A stretch of 49,966 nt of DNA from Actinocatenispora rupis (GTDB lineage: Bacteria; Actinomycetota; Actinomycetes; Mycobacteriales; Micromonosporaceae), in contig NZ_BOMB01000055.1 of NCBI RefSeq assembly GCF_016861975.1, positions 1 through 49,966 on the forward strand, given 5' to 3'. The notes under the pieces are model-generated. The model was not told the DNA's origin, did not search any database, and saw nothing but the letters and a program-made list of their open reading frames with translations. A program made the translations under genes and the position numbers. Shown piece after piece: positions 14,844-23,123 of this stretch; position 1 is the first letter of the stretch, and each line of letters opens with the position of its first letter.

Positions 14844-16019
14844 TCATCCGCAGGCTCCGGCGGCGTGCAGTGCGGCCACCTCGTCGGTGGACAGCACCTC
14901 GGCGAGTACCTCGTCGGTGTGCGCGCCGGTGACGGGTGGCGCGAGCCGCAGCTGCCACGGCGTGCCGGACAGCCGTACGGGGCAGCCGACGAGTTCGAGC
15001 CGGCCGGCGGTGGGGTGGTCGACCTCGACGAGCATGTCGTGGCCCTGCTCGCGCAGCTCGTCCACGGCCTGCTTCGCGGTGCGTACGACGGCGCACCAGA
15101 TGCCGGCCGGCAGCAGCGTGTCCACCAGGTCGGCGGCCGTACGCCGGGCGGTCGCGGCCTCCAGCGCGGTCTTCACCGCGTCCCGGTCCGCCCACGGGTC
15201 GAGGTCGGCGACGCCGTCGACGCCGAGCAGCTCGGCGACCCGGTCGACCGGCGCCATGGCGATCGCGACGTGCCCGTCGGCCGCGGCGTAGATGCCGAAC
15301 GGGGCGGACAGCCACGCCTGCCCCACGCCGGCCGCGGACCGTTCCCAGTCGGTGTGCTGGTTGACGAGGGCGGAGATCTCCTGGCACTGGAGCGCGATGG
15401 CCGTGGAGTACAGGTCGACCTCGACGCGCTGGCCGATGCCGTGACGTTCCCGGGCGTACAGGGCGGCCAGGATGCCGTTGGACAGCGTGAGCGCGGTCGC
15501 GGCGTCCACAATGGACGTACCGGCCGGGGTCGGCGGGTCGCCGGCGCGGCCACCGGCGGCGGCGAGCCCGGACATGGCCTGGATGAGCAGGTCCTGACCG
15601 GGCCGGTTCTCCTTGGCGAACACCGTTTCGCGGCCCCAGCCCGAGCCGGAACAGTAGATGATGTCGGGCTTCACCGCCCGCAGGTCCTCGTACCCGAGGC
15701 CGAGCCGGTCGAGTACGCCGGGGCGGAAGTTCTCGACGACGACGTCGCAGGTGGCGGCCAGCCGCAGCAGCGCGTCGCGCGCCTCCGGCGCCTTCAGGTC
15801 GAGCGCGACGGACCGCTTGTTGCGGTTCATCGCGAGGAACGCGGCGGAGTCGCCGGCGACGAGGCCGCCCATCATCTCCAGCCGGCGCTCCCACTCACCG
15901 TCGGGGCGTTCCACCTTGATGACGTCGGCGCCGAGGTCCGCGAGCAGCTGCGTCGCGTACGGCCCGAGCATCATCTGGGTGAAGTCGAGGATGCGCACAC
16001 CCTCCAACGCGGCCGGCAT
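14844..16019 (-). CDS. CaiB/BaiF family (family III) CoA-transferase
   Basis: A 391-residue family III CoA-transferase that moves CoA between acids. The N-terminal half is typical: LEGVRILDFTQMMLGPYATQ, LGADVIKVERPDGE, NRNKRSVALDLK, VVVENFRPGVLDRLGLGY. The probable catalytic Asp, which forms the aspartyl-CoA anhydride in this family, is Asp172 in AGTSIVDAATA. The ATG at 16019 lies one base after the stop of the MFS gene, so translation is coupled. With a ligase also in the operon, the cluster has two ways to make the acyl-CoA; the transferase may recycle CoA from the product. The substrate is unknown. Confidence 0.94.
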   Translation of the reverse strand: MPAALEGVRILDFTQMMLGPYATQLLADLGADVIKVERPDGEWERRLEMMGGLVAGDSAAFLAMNRNKRSVALDLKAPEARDALLRLAATCDVVVENFRPGVLDRLGLGYEDLRAVKPDIIYCSGSGWGRETVFAKENRPGQDLLIQAMSGLAAAGGRAGDPPTPAGTSIVDAATALTLSNGILAALYARERHGIGQRVEVDLYSTAIALQCQEISALVNQHTDWERSAAGVGQAWLSAPFGIYAAADGHVAIAMAPVDRVAELLGVDGVADLDPWADRDAVKTALEAATARRTAADLVDTLLPAGIWCAVVRTAKQAVDELREQGHDMLVEVDHPTAGRLELVGCPVRLSGTPWQLRLAPPVTGAHTDEVLAEVLSTDEVAALHAAGACG

Positions 16020-16020
16020 G

Positions 16021-17364
16021 TCAGTGCCCCTTCCCTTGTACCGCAACGGTATCCGCCCGCGGGACGAACTGCCGGCGGTCCCGGCCGAAGACGCCGAGCG
16101 AGATCGCCGCGAGCGCCACCACGACACCGGACACCACGAACGACAACGCCCACGAGTCGGTCGCGTCCACCACGTACCCGAGGATGATCGGGGCGATGAT
16201 GCCGGCGATGTTCGCGATGAAGTGCACGAAGCCGGAGACGGCGCCGAACCGGCGGTGCGGGATGACCGGGCCGATGATGGCGAAGAACTGCGCGCCGACG
16301 ATGTACAGGATGAAGACGCAGACGGCCATCAGGGTGACCGCGCCGCCGGCCGAGCGGACGATGCCGACCGGCCCGAACGCGCAGGCCACGACGAGCAGCC
16401 CGATCACGGTCGTCCACTTGCGGGAACGGAACAGCCCGACCCGGCGGCCGAGCGCGTCGGTGAACAGCCCGCCCAGGGCGAGCCCGACGAAGCCGCACAG
16501 CCACGGGATCGACCCGGTGAACGCGATCTGCGTCAGGTCCAGCCCGTGCGCCTCGTGCAGGAAGTCCGGGAACCACGTCAGGAACGTGAACAGCACCCAC
16601 GTGTACCCGAAGTACGCCAGGGCGGTGGTGAGCACCAGCGGCATCTTCAGGTAGCCGAGCAGGCTGCGGTTCTCGTCGGCGCCGACGGCGGCGGCCTCGT
16701 GCGCGCCGCTGTCCGCGGCCATCTCGTCGACCTCGGCCCGCTTCACCCACGGGTGGGCTTCCGGCTTGTCCCGGACGACGACCCACCAGCCGAGCAGGAA
16801 CAGCACGCCGATCGCGCCGAGGATGATGAACGGCGCCCGCCAGTTCCCGTCGAACGCCTCGATCAGCGCCACCACGATCGGCGTACCGACGGCGCCGCCG
16901 AGCGGGGTGGACGCCTGCGACAGGCCCAGCGCGGTGCCCAGTTTCCTCTGTGGGAACCAGTTCGACATGGTCTTGGCGGTCACGGACGCCTGCGGCCCCT
17001 CACCGAAGCCGAACAGGAACCGGATCACCATGAAGCTCACGAAGCCGAACCCGGCGGCGGTCAGCGCGGTGAACAGCGACCACCAGCCGACCGCCCACGC
17101 CATCACCTTCCGCGGGCCGAACCGGTCGGAGGTGGCGCCGCCGATGAAGCAGAACGGCGCGTACCCGAGGGAGAAGACCGCGGCGATCCAGCCCCACGTG
17201 CCCTTGCTGAACCCGTACTCGTGGATGATCAGCGGTGCGGCCACACCGATCGCGGCGCGGTCGGCGTAGTTGAGGCCGAGCACGAGGAAGTTCATGCTCA
17301 GCACCGCCCACCGGAACCGGAAACCTCCGGCCTTCCCGGTCGACACCGGTGTACTGACTGCCAT
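16021..17364 (-). CDS. MFS transporter, anion:cation symporter type
   Basis: A 447-residue inner-membrane carrier with 12 predicted helices. The first helix pair carries LNYADRAAIGVAAPLI, and the loop 2-3 motif is GGATSDRFGPRKVM, the MFS motif A. RFLFGFGEGPQASVTAKTMSNWFP is close to the anion:cation symporter subfamily that imports organic acids such as hexuronates, phthalate and glucarate. An acidic cytosolic loop lies between helices 6 and 7. The ATG at 17364 has GGAGG upstream. It sits between the acyl-CoA ligase and CoA-transferase genes and presumably imports the acid they activate. Confidence 0.92.
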   Translation of the reverse strand: MAVSTPVSTGKAGGFRFRWAVLSMNFLVLGLNYADRAAIGVAAPLIIHEYGFSKGTWGWIAAVFSLGYAPFCFIGGATSDRFGPRKVMAWAVGWWSLFTALTAAGFGFVSFMVIRFLFGFGEGPQASVTAKTMSNWFPQRKLGTALGLSQASTPLGGAVGTPIVVALIEAFDGNWRAPFIILGAIGVLFLLGWWVVVRDKPEAHPWVKRAEVDEMAADSGAHEAAAVGADENRSLLGYLKMPLVLTTALAYFGYTWVLFTFLTWFPDFLHEAHGLDLTQIAFTGSIPWLCGFVGLALGGLFTDALGRRVGLFRSRKWTTVIGLLVVACAFGPVGIVRSAGGAVTLMAVCVFILYIVGAQFFAIIGPVIPHRRFGAVSGFVHFIANIAGIIAPIILGYVVDATDSWALSFVVSGVVVALAAISLGVFGRDRRQFVPRADTVAVQGKGH

Positions 17365-17375
17365 GGGGGGACCTC

Positions 17376-18875
17376 CTACTCGCCGACCCGGCGCCCGTGC
17401 CGGGACCAGGCGGCCGCGCGCAGCTCGCGCCTCGCCACCTTCCCGGTACTGGCCGTCGGCAGGCTGTCGGTGAACTCGACGTGCAGCGGCTTCTTGTAGC
17501 TGGCCAGCCGGGATCGGCAGGCGGCGACGACGTCCTCGGCGGTGAGGGTCGCGCCCGGGCGCGGTACGACGACGGCGGCCACGGCCTCGCCCCACCGCTC
17601 GTGCGGCATGCCGTACACGACGACGTCGCGGACGTCGGGCAGCTCGGCGATGGCCCGCTCCACCTCCGACGGGTACACGGTGAAGCCGCCGGAGACGATG
17701 ACGTCGCGCAGCCGGTCCACCAGGTACAGGTAACCGTCGTCGTCGAACCGGCCGATGTCGCCGGTGTGGAACCAGCCGTCCGCGGTGGCGGGCGGCCGCT
17801 GCCAGTAGCCGGGGAGTACGCAGGCGCCGCGCAGCAGCACCTCGCCGGTGTCCGCGTCGATCCGCACCTCGACCTCCGGTACGGGTCGGCCGGCGGACGC
17901 GAGGCGCGCGCCTCCCGCGGCGTGGTCGCGCGCGTCGAGCACGGTGACCGGCGCGAGCGCCTCGCTCAGCCCGTAGCACTGGTAGAGCACGTCGCCGAAC
18001 ACCGCGTACGCGCGGGCCGCGGCGGGCGCCGAGATCGCCGACCCGCCGTACGGGATAGCCCGCAGCGACGCCAGATCCGTACGTCCCGCGGCGGCGTCGG
18101 TGAGTGCCTTGAGCATCGTCGGGACGCTCGGCAGTACGGTCGCGGCGTGCTCGGCGACGGCGTCCAGCACCGCGTCCGGGTCGAACCGCCGCACCGGTAC
18201 GGCCGCGCCGCCGCGCAGCGTCACCGCCGATCCGGCCGACCCGCCGAAGTGGCTCATCGGCGCCGCGTGCACCACCACGTCGCCCGGCCCCACCGGCGGC
18301 AGCGCCGCCCAGAACGCCCGCACCATCGCCACCCAGCCGCGCTGCGCGACCATCGCGCCCTTCGGCTCCCCGGTGCTGCCCGACGTGTACATCAGCGCGG
18401 CCAGGTCGTCCGGCCCCGGCTCCGGCCATTCCGGGTACTCCGCGGGCACGCCCGGACCGACCAGCTCGGCGAGCCCGCCGCCCGGCGTCACCACCCGCGT
18501 ATCGGTGCCGGGATCCGTTGCGGCGCAACGGATGCGGACGGCGTCGGCGGCATCGTCCTCGCAGAGTACGACGCGGGCGCCGCAGTCGGCGGCGATGGCG
18601 GCGATCTCCCGGCCGTGCAGCCGGCTGGACAGCGCGACGCGCACCAGGCCGGTGGCGTACAGGGCGTGCTCGACGAGCAGGACCTCGGGGCGGTTGTCGA
18701 GCGCGACGACGACCCGGTCCCCCGGCCGTACCCCGGCGGCGGCCAGCCGGTGCGCGATCCGCCGCGCCGCCGCCCCCAGCTCGGCGAACGTCAGCCACCG
18801 GGCACCGTCGTACACGGCGCGGGCGGTGGCGTAGCGCTCGTGCGCGCGGCGGGTCAGCGCGGCCAGGGTGGTCAT
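17376..18875 (-). CDS. AMP-dependent acyl-CoA ligase
   Basis: A 499-residue adenylate-forming ligase that activates a carboxylic acid with ATP and CoA. The P-loop YTSGSTGEPKG is at 163-173, followed by the aromatic/GGS loop (IPYGGSAIS), YGLSEA near 315, the GWFHTGDIGRFDDDGYLYLVDR hinge region near 395, and the C-terminal STGKVARREL with the catalytic Lys. The ATG at 18875 overlaps the stop of the solute-binding-like gene as ATGA. Inside the gene, 18512-18532 holds a perfect palindrome that matches the intergenic REP-like element and encodes IRCAATD in a loop. The acid specificity cannot be read from the sequence. Confidence 0.94.
   Translation of the reverse strand: MTTLAALTRRAHERYATARAVYDGARWLTFAELGAAARRIAHRLAAAGVRPGDRVVVALDNRPEVLLVEHALYATGLVRVALSSRLHGREIAAIAADCGARVVLCEDDAADAVRIRCAATDPGTDTRVVTPGGGLAELVGPGVPAEYPEWPEPGPDDLAALMYTSGSTGEPKGAMVAQRGWVAMVRAFWAALPPVGPGDVVVHAAPMSHFGGSAGSAVTLRGGAAVPVRRFDPDAVLDAVAEHAATVLPSVPTMLKALTDAAAGRTDLASLRAIPYGGSAISAPAAARAYAVFGDVLYQCYGLSEALAPVTVLDARDHAAGGARLASAGRPVPEVEVRIDADTGEVLLRGACVLPGYWQRPPATADGWFHTGDIGRFDDDGYLYLVDRLRDVIVSGGFTVYPSEVERAIAELPDVRDVVVYGMPHERWGEAVAAVVVPRPGATLTAEDVVAACRSRLASYKKPLHVEFTDSLPTASTGKVARRELRAAAWSRHGRRVGE
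18511..18535. repeat. REP-like element, copy D, inside a coding region
   Basis: GGATCCGTTGCGGCGCAACG and the following GATGC. The core is a perfect inverted repeat, ATCCGTTGC and GCAACGGAT around GGC. It lies inside the ligase gene and keeps its frame. Confidence 0.6.
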
Positions 18876-20014
18876 CGCCGCCACCGGTCGGTGAGCGCGG
18901 CGACGACCGCGGCGGGCGACTCGCGCCGGCGTACCAGGTCGTGGAGCAGGTCGCCGGCGTCCGCCTGGTACGCGGGGTAGCCGGTGTCGCGGGCGCGCAG
19001 GAACGACGCGTCCACTGTAGACAGTGTGTCGGCGAAGAAGCCGTGCGTCAGGCGGTTGACGGCCGGATCGGTCCAGGCGCGCCGGTGCCCCGGCTGCCCG
19101 CCGGCGCCGGCGTACCCGTCGGCCTGGAAGTCCGGCGCGACCACGGCGGCGGCGAACCGGACCGCGGCGGCGGGATCGGCGCAGCGGGCGGAGATCGCGA
19201 GCCCGACCCCGCCGAGCATCGTGCCCACCGGTACGCCGTCCGGGCCGGGCGCGTCCGCGAACCGTACGAGGTGGTCGCCGTAGCCGTCCCGGGCGTAGTT
19301 CGAGTAGCCGAACACCAGCGGCGCGTACGCCACGGGCGCGCCGGACGCCATCTCGTCGAGTACCTGGATCGGGTCCTGCGCAAGGGATCCCGGGTCCACG
19401 AGGTCGAGCAGCCGGTACAGCGCGCCGACCGCGGCGGCGGCCACGTCCGGCTCGATGCCGTCCGCCGGCCACCACGCGGGACGCCCGTCCGGCCCCGCCC
19501 CGGTACGCGCCGCGCCCGCCTCGTGGTGGCACAGCGTGAGGAAGCTGGCCCACAGGTGCGTCGGGTTCGCCGGCAGCTTCCCGACCGTACCGGCCGGCAG
19601 CGCGCGCAGCAGCTCGACCGCCTCGGCCCAGCTGCGCGGCGGCGCGTCCACCAGGTCCGGCCGGTACGCGGAGACCTGCGCCGCGGCGTCCATCGGCAGC
19701 GCCCACTGGTGCCCCTGCCAGGCGTAGCTGCGGAAGCTCGGGCCGACGCTGCCGGCGGCCTGCTCGGCGAGCACGTCGGCCGGCAGTACCTCGTCGAGGG
19801 CCAGGAACTCGCCGGACGCCGCGGCCTGCCCCATGAACGGGTGGTCCACCGCGATCAGGTCGTACCGGGCGGCCAGCTCGGCGACCGGCACGTCCTCGAA
19901 CTCGCGCAGCGACCGGGCGTCCCAGTCGATCGCGGCACCGTACCGCTCGGTGGCGGCCACCAGCGGCGCGAGGCCGCGCCGGTGGTTCCAGGTCATGCCG
20001 CGCAGCGTGCTCAT
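18872..20014 (-). CDS. solute-binding-protein-like protein without signal peptide
   Basis: A 380-residue protein with the two-lobe type II periplasmic-binding fold. Landmarks are the opening MSTLRGMTWNHRRGLAPLVA, RYDLIAVDHPFMGQAA, YAWQGHQWALPMDAAAQVSAYRPDLV (inter-lobe hinge) and AVRFAAAVVAP. It is annotated in relatives as an extracellular solute-binding protein. The N-terminus has no signal peptide, no lipobox and no hydrophobic stretch, and no ABC permease or ATPase gene is near. It is therefore probably cytosolic, perhaps holding or sensing the acid or its CoA ester. It is 44 bases downstream of lacI and overlaps the ligase gene. A palindrome-family copy lies at 19010-19022. Confidence 0.85.
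   Translation of the reverse strand: MSTLRGMTWNHRRGLAPLVAATERYGAAIDWDARSLREFEDVPVAELAARYDLIAVDHPFMGQAAASGEFLALDEVLPADVLAEQAAGSVGPSFRSYAWQGHQWALPMDAAAQVSAYRPDLVDAPPRSWAEAVELLRALPAGTVGKLPANPTHLWASFLTLCHHEAGAARTGAGPDGRPAWWPADGIEPDVAAAAVGALYRLLDLVDPGSLAQDPIQVLDEMASGAPVAYAPLVFGYSNYARDGYGDHLVRFADAPGPDGVPVGTMLGGVGLAISARCADPAAAVRFAAAVVAPDFQADGYAGAGGQPGHRRAWTDPAVNRLTHGFFADTLSTVDASFLRARDTGYPAYQADAGDLLHDLVRRRESPAAVVAALTDRWRR
19010..19022. repeat. dispersed palindrome, diverged copy
   Basis: GTCCACTGTAGAC differs from GTCCACTGTGGAC at one base. On the gene strand it encodes STVD. Confidence 0.45.
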
Positions 20015-20058
20015 CCTGCCCCCTCGTGTGTTCCGGTACTCGTCCACGACGTCCGCGG

Positions 20059-21084
20059 TCAGGGTCTGGCCGCGGTGGAGCCGCGGACGAGCAGCTCCGG
20101 CGCCGGGTCGTCGATGACGAGGCCGTCGGCGGCGCGCGCCTGGTCGCCGTCGAGCAGCATCGACACCGCCATGTCCCCCAGCCGGTGCAGCGGCAGCCGT
20201 ACGGTCGTCAGCGGCGGCGCGCCGTGCGCCACGAACCACGCGTCGTGCACGGCCACCACCGACAGGTCCGCGGGCACCCGTACGCCCGCCTCGCGGGCGG
20301 CGGCGAGCGCGCCCACGGCGACCACCACGTTCGCCACGAACACGGCGGTGGGCCGCGGCTCGGCGGCCAGCAGCCGCGTCATCCCCGCGTACCCGGCCGG
20401 CGCGTCCCACTCCAGCTCGACAGTCCACTGTGGACGCTCGGCGAGGTCGTGCGCGGCCAGCTCCGCCGCGTACCCGGCGCGACGGCGCTCGGTCAGGTCC
20501 GCCCCCGGCCGCCCACCCAGGTACGCCACGTCCCGGTGTCCCAGCTCCACCAGGTGCCGTACGGCCAGGCGCGCCGCCCGCTCGTCGTCCAGCCGCAACG
20601 CCGGTACGCCCGCCCGGCTGCGGCTGTTCACCAGCAACGTCGGCAGCCGGCCGGCGGCCCGCGCCGCCAGCTCGTCGTCGTACTCCTCGCCGCTGCCCTG
20701 CCACATCAGCCCGTCGATCCGCCCCGGCCCCAGCAGCTGCGCGAACGCGTCGTCGTTGCCGGCCAGCTGCGTCGCGTCGGACAGCAGCAGCACCTGACCG
20801 CGGTCGGTCGCGGCGGCCTGCGCACCCCGGATGATCTCCGCGTGGATCGGGTTCGACATGTCGTGCACGACCAGCCCCAGCGCACCCGCCCGCGCCAGCC
20901 GCAACGCCCGCGCCGCCCCGTGCGGCTGGTACCCCAGCTCGCGCGCCGCGGCCCGGACCCGCTCGCGCGTCTCGGGACGCGCGCGTACCGCGTCGTCGCC
21001 GGACAGGATCCGCGACACCAGCGACACCGACACCCCGGCCCGCTCCGCGACCGCGTGCAGTCCGGTCCGCCGCCCCGCCGTCAC
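20059..21084 (-). CDS. LacI family transcriptional regulator
   Basis: A 341-residue LacI-type regulator. The helix-turn-helix is [21 protein letters not shown], followed by the hinge helix ending in [24 protein letters not shown]. The rest is the periplasmic-binding-like effector domain, with [12 protein letters not shown] and [10 protein letters not shown]. The family usually binds sugars, but some members bind CoA-pathway acids. The GTG at 21084 overlaps the stop of the maoC-like gene (GTGA), so it is the second gene of the operon it most likely controls through the two half-operators at 21554-21586. A dispersed palindrome at 20423 lies inside the gene. Confidence 0.93.
   Translation of the reverse strand: MTAGRRTGLHAVAERAGVSVSLVSRILSGDDAVRARPETRERVRAAARELGYQPHGAARALRLARAGALGLVVHDMSNPIHAEIIRGAQAAATDRGQVLLLSDATQLAGNDDAFAQLLGPGRIDGLMWQGSGEEYDDELAARAAGRLPTLLVNSRSRAGVPALRLDDERAARLAVRHLVELGHRDVAYLGGRPGADLTERRRAGYAAELAAHDLAERPQWTVELEWDAPAGYAGMTRLLAAEPRPTAVFVANVVVAVGALAAAREAGVRVPADLSVVAVHDAWFVAHGAPPLTTVRLPLHRLGDMAVSMLLDGDQARAADGLVIDDPAPELLVRGSTAARP
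20423..20435. repeat. dispersed palindrome GTCCACTGTGGAC
   Basis: A perfect copy within the LacI gene, encoding WTVE and using the rare Thr codon ACA. Confidence 0.7.
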
Positions 21085-21530
21085 GCCGGCCGCCGGTCGA
21101 CCAGGTACACGTGGGTCAGGACGAGGACGACCGCGCCGTGCTGGTTCGTCACCGTGACCTGCTCGTCGACCAGCCCGGCCGACGGCCGCTTCGGATGCTC
21201 GCGGGTGCCGGTGATCTCGGCCGCGACCCGGATCGTGTCGCCGATGTGCACCGGCCCGACGAACCGGATCCGGTCGTACCCGTAGCTCATCGAGGCGGGG
21301 TTGATGTCGCCCGCGGTCATCCCGACCGCGACGGACAGGATCAGCGTGCCGTGCGCGATCCGCTGCCCGAACGGCTGCGCCGCGCACCATTCCGCGTCGA
21401 CGTGGTGCGGGAACCAGTCACCCGTCTGCCCGGCGTGCAGCACGATGTCCGACTCGGTGATCGTGCGCCCGGTGGTCTCGCGCCGCTCGCCGACGGCGAT
21501 GTCCTCGAAGTACCGCGTGACGGTCCGCAC
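21081..21530 (-). CDS. MaoC-like dehydratase (hotdog fold)
   Basis: A 149-residue single-hotdog protein of the MaoC/R-specific enoyl-CoA hydratase group. The catalytic signature is D38-x4-H43 in [12 protein letters not shown], followed by [13 protein letters not shown], the second conserved block of the family. It would hydrate or dehydrate an acyl-CoA in the cytosol. The start is a GTG at 21530 with GGGGAGG 4 bases upstream. It is the first gene of the seven-gene operon, directly behind the LacI operators. Having both this enzyme and a crotonase in one operon allows R- and S-specific hydration of different intermediates. Confidence 0.92.
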   Translation of the reverse strand: MRTVTRYFEDIAVGERRETTGRTITESDIVLHAGQTGDWFPHHVDAEWCAAQPFGQRIAHGTLILSVAVGMTAGDINPASMSYGYDRIRFVGPVHIGDTIRVAAEITGTREHPKRPSAGLVDEQVTVTNQHGAVVLVLTHVYLVDRRPA

Positions 21531-21553
21531 CGGGCCTCCCCGTCCTCGTGCGC

Positions 21554-21586
21554 AAACGTTTTACCAAGCTGGTACGACGTTTTACC
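21554..21586. promoter_or_regulatory. tandem LacI-type operators
   Basis: The decamer ACGTTTTACC occurs at 21556-21565 and again at 21577-21586, 21 bases or two helical turns apart. The first copy is part of AAACGTTT at 21554-21561, the CG-centred core typical of LacI family operators. Both lie 25-57 bases upstream of the first gene of the LacI-containing operon and stand out as AT-rich. Autoregulation by the LacI protein is the natural reading. Confidence 0.65.
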
Positions 21587-21716
21587 TGACGGCAACGCGC
21601 CTGGTCAAGAGGTCGCGGCGGCATGCCCCCGACCGTCCCCCATCGCCCGGATTGCGATTCCTCGTCCCGTCCCGTACCCCCGGGAACTGTCGGTCGTCGC
21701 GCGTACGCTCGGACGC

Positions 21717-21935
21717 ATGTGCCGAAGCATCAAGACGCTGCGCGAGCCGTACGCGACGGACGTGACCGACGACGACGTGCGCGCCGCCGCCCTGCAGTAC
21801 GTGCGGAAGATCAGCGGGTTCCGGGCGCCGGCGGCACACAACGCCGAGGCGTTCGACCGGGCCGTGGCGACGGTCGCGGCCGCCACCCAGGACCTGCTCG
21901 ACCACCTTGAGGTACGCGGAGCGCGCGCCTCCTGA
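21717..21935 (+). CDS. DUF2277 family protein
   Basis: A 72-residue small protein of the DUF2277 family. It opens MCRSIKTLREPYA, with the near-invariant MCR-x-I-K-x-L of that family, and continues with DVRAAALQYVRKISGFRAPAAHNAEAFDRAV. The function is unknown; the conserved N-terminal Cys and the short helical body suggest nucleic-acid or metal contacts, without proof. The ATG at 21717 has no ribosome site, but TACGCT at 21704-21709 lies just upstream, so the mRNA is probably leaderless. It is divergent from the LacI operon. Confidence 0.88.
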   Translation: MCRSIKTLREPYATDVTDDDVRAAALQYVRKISGFRAPAAHNAEAFDRAVATVAAATQDLLDHLEVRGARAS

Positions 21936-22021
21936 CGGTCCACGTCCCCGGGCCCACCGCGGCCCGCCGCCGGCCGTGCCCACCGTCGGTACCCCGCGGT
22001 TGCGGCGTCCCGTGGTGGCGG

Positions 22022-22468
22022 TCAGGTTTCCGGGAGGAAGGTGTCGCGGGGCAGGTCCGCGAGCGTACGCAGGGCGCGCAGGAGTACGCGGCGGTCGGCG
22101 GCGGGCAGCAGGCGCAGCACCCGCTCCTCGTTGCGCTGGATGGCGGTACGCGTGGTATCGCGCAGCCGGCGCCCCTGCGGGGTGAGGGCCAGCAGGCGTA
22201 CCCGGCGGTCGGCGGGGTCGGGTTCGCGGGTGAGCAGGCCGCGGCGCTGGAGCCCGTCGAGTACGGGGATGATGCGGGTCTTGTCGGCGCCGACCGCGTC
22301 GGCGAGCGCCGCCTGGGTGCGCACCGGCTCGGTGGACAGCGCGGTGAGCACGACGTACTCCCACATGGTGAGGTCGTGCGCGGCGAGGATCGGCTGTTCC
22401 GCGGCCATCAGGGACCGGCCGAGGGGCACGATCATCGCCGCGAGGTCGGGTCGGGTGGGCTCGGCCAT
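22022..22468 (-). CDS. MarR family transcriptional regulator
   Basis: A 148-residue winged-helix regulator. The DNA-binding part is TQAALADAVGADKTRIIPVLDGLQRRGLLTREPDPADRRVRLLALTPQG, the full MarR wing with its DRR motif, flanked by dimerisation helices. MarR proteins respond to small phenolics or oxidants. It is divergent from a TIGR03086 protein across only 52 bases, which contain a TTGACA hexamer at 22486-22491. That neighbour is the likely target, together with the regulator itself. Confidence 0.92.
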   Translation of the reverse strand: MAEPTRPDLAAMIVPLGRSLMAAEQPILAAHDLTMWEYVVLTALSTEPVRTQAALADAVGADKTRIIPVLDGLQRRGLLTREPDPADRRVRLLALTPQGRRLRDTTRTAIQRNEERVLRLLPAADRRVLLRALRTLADLPRDTFLPET

Positions 22469-22520
22469 GCCCCGGAATGTACGCCTTGACAAACCATACG
22501 CTTGAGCACATCGTAAGCAC

Positions 22521-23102
22521 ATGCATATCAATGAACTGGTGGAGCTGGACGGCCGCGCGGTCGCCGGTACCGTCGACCTCGCCCGCCGGGTACGCCCCGG
22601 CGACCTCACCCGGCCGACCCCCTGCGCGGACTGGGACCTGGGCGCGCTGCTCGCGCACATGACAGCGCAGCACCACGGGTTCGCCGCGGCGGCGGCCGGT
22701 CGGGGCGCGGATCCCGCGGCGTGGCGCGAGACGCCCACCGACGACCCCACCGCGGCGTACGTGGCGGCGGCGGAGGCGGTGGCCGCGGCGTTCGCGGCGC
22801 CGGTCGAGCGGTTCGTCCTGCCGGAGGTGACGCGGGCGGCGGACTTCCCTGCGGCGCAAGCGATCGGCTTCCACCTCGTCGACTACGTGGTACACGGCTG
22901 GGACGTCGCCACCGCGCTCGGCGTGACGTACCCGGAGCCGGACGAGGCGGTGGTCACCGCCGCGCTGCACGTGGCCCGCGCCGTACCGGACGGGGCGGCG
23001 CGGACCGTGCCGGGTGCGGCCTTCGCCCCGGCACTGCCCGCGCCGGACGGCGCCGGCGCGCTGGACACCGTCCTCACCCTGCTCGGCCGCCAGCCCCGCT
23101 GA
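22521..23102 (+). CDS. TIGR03086 family metal-binding protein
   Basis: A 193-residue DinB-superfamily protein of the TIGR03086 group, related to mycothiol-dependent maleylpyruvate isomerase. Landmarks are TPCADWDLGALLAHMTAQHH, where the second helix brings a metal-ligand His, and FHLVDYVVHGWDVATALG with the paired His residues. These His bind a divalent metal. Thiol-dependent isomerase or transferase activity is inferred from the superfamily. The ATG at 22521 lies 30 bases beyond a TTGACA hexamer and has no clear ribosome site. Regulation by the divergent MarR gene is likely. Confidence 0.9.
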   Translation: MHINELVELDGRAVAGTVDLARRVRPGDLTRPTPCADWDLGALLAHMTAQHHGFAAAAAGRGADPAAWRETPTDDPTAAYVAAAEAVAAAFAAPVERFVLPEVTRAADFPAAQAIGFHLVDYVVHGWDVATALGVTYPEPDEAVVTAALHVARAVPDGAARTVPGAAFAPALPAPDGAGALDTVLTLLGRQPR

Positions 23103-23116
23103 TCCCGCGCAACGGG
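23103..23116 (-). repeat. REP-like element, short inverted copy G
   Basis: On the minus strand this reads CCCGTTGCGCGGGA, the core of the REP-like element. It lies in the 21-base gap between two converging genes and can form a small hairpin, CCCG with CGGG. Confidence 0.4.
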
Positions 23117-23123
23117 TGAGCGG

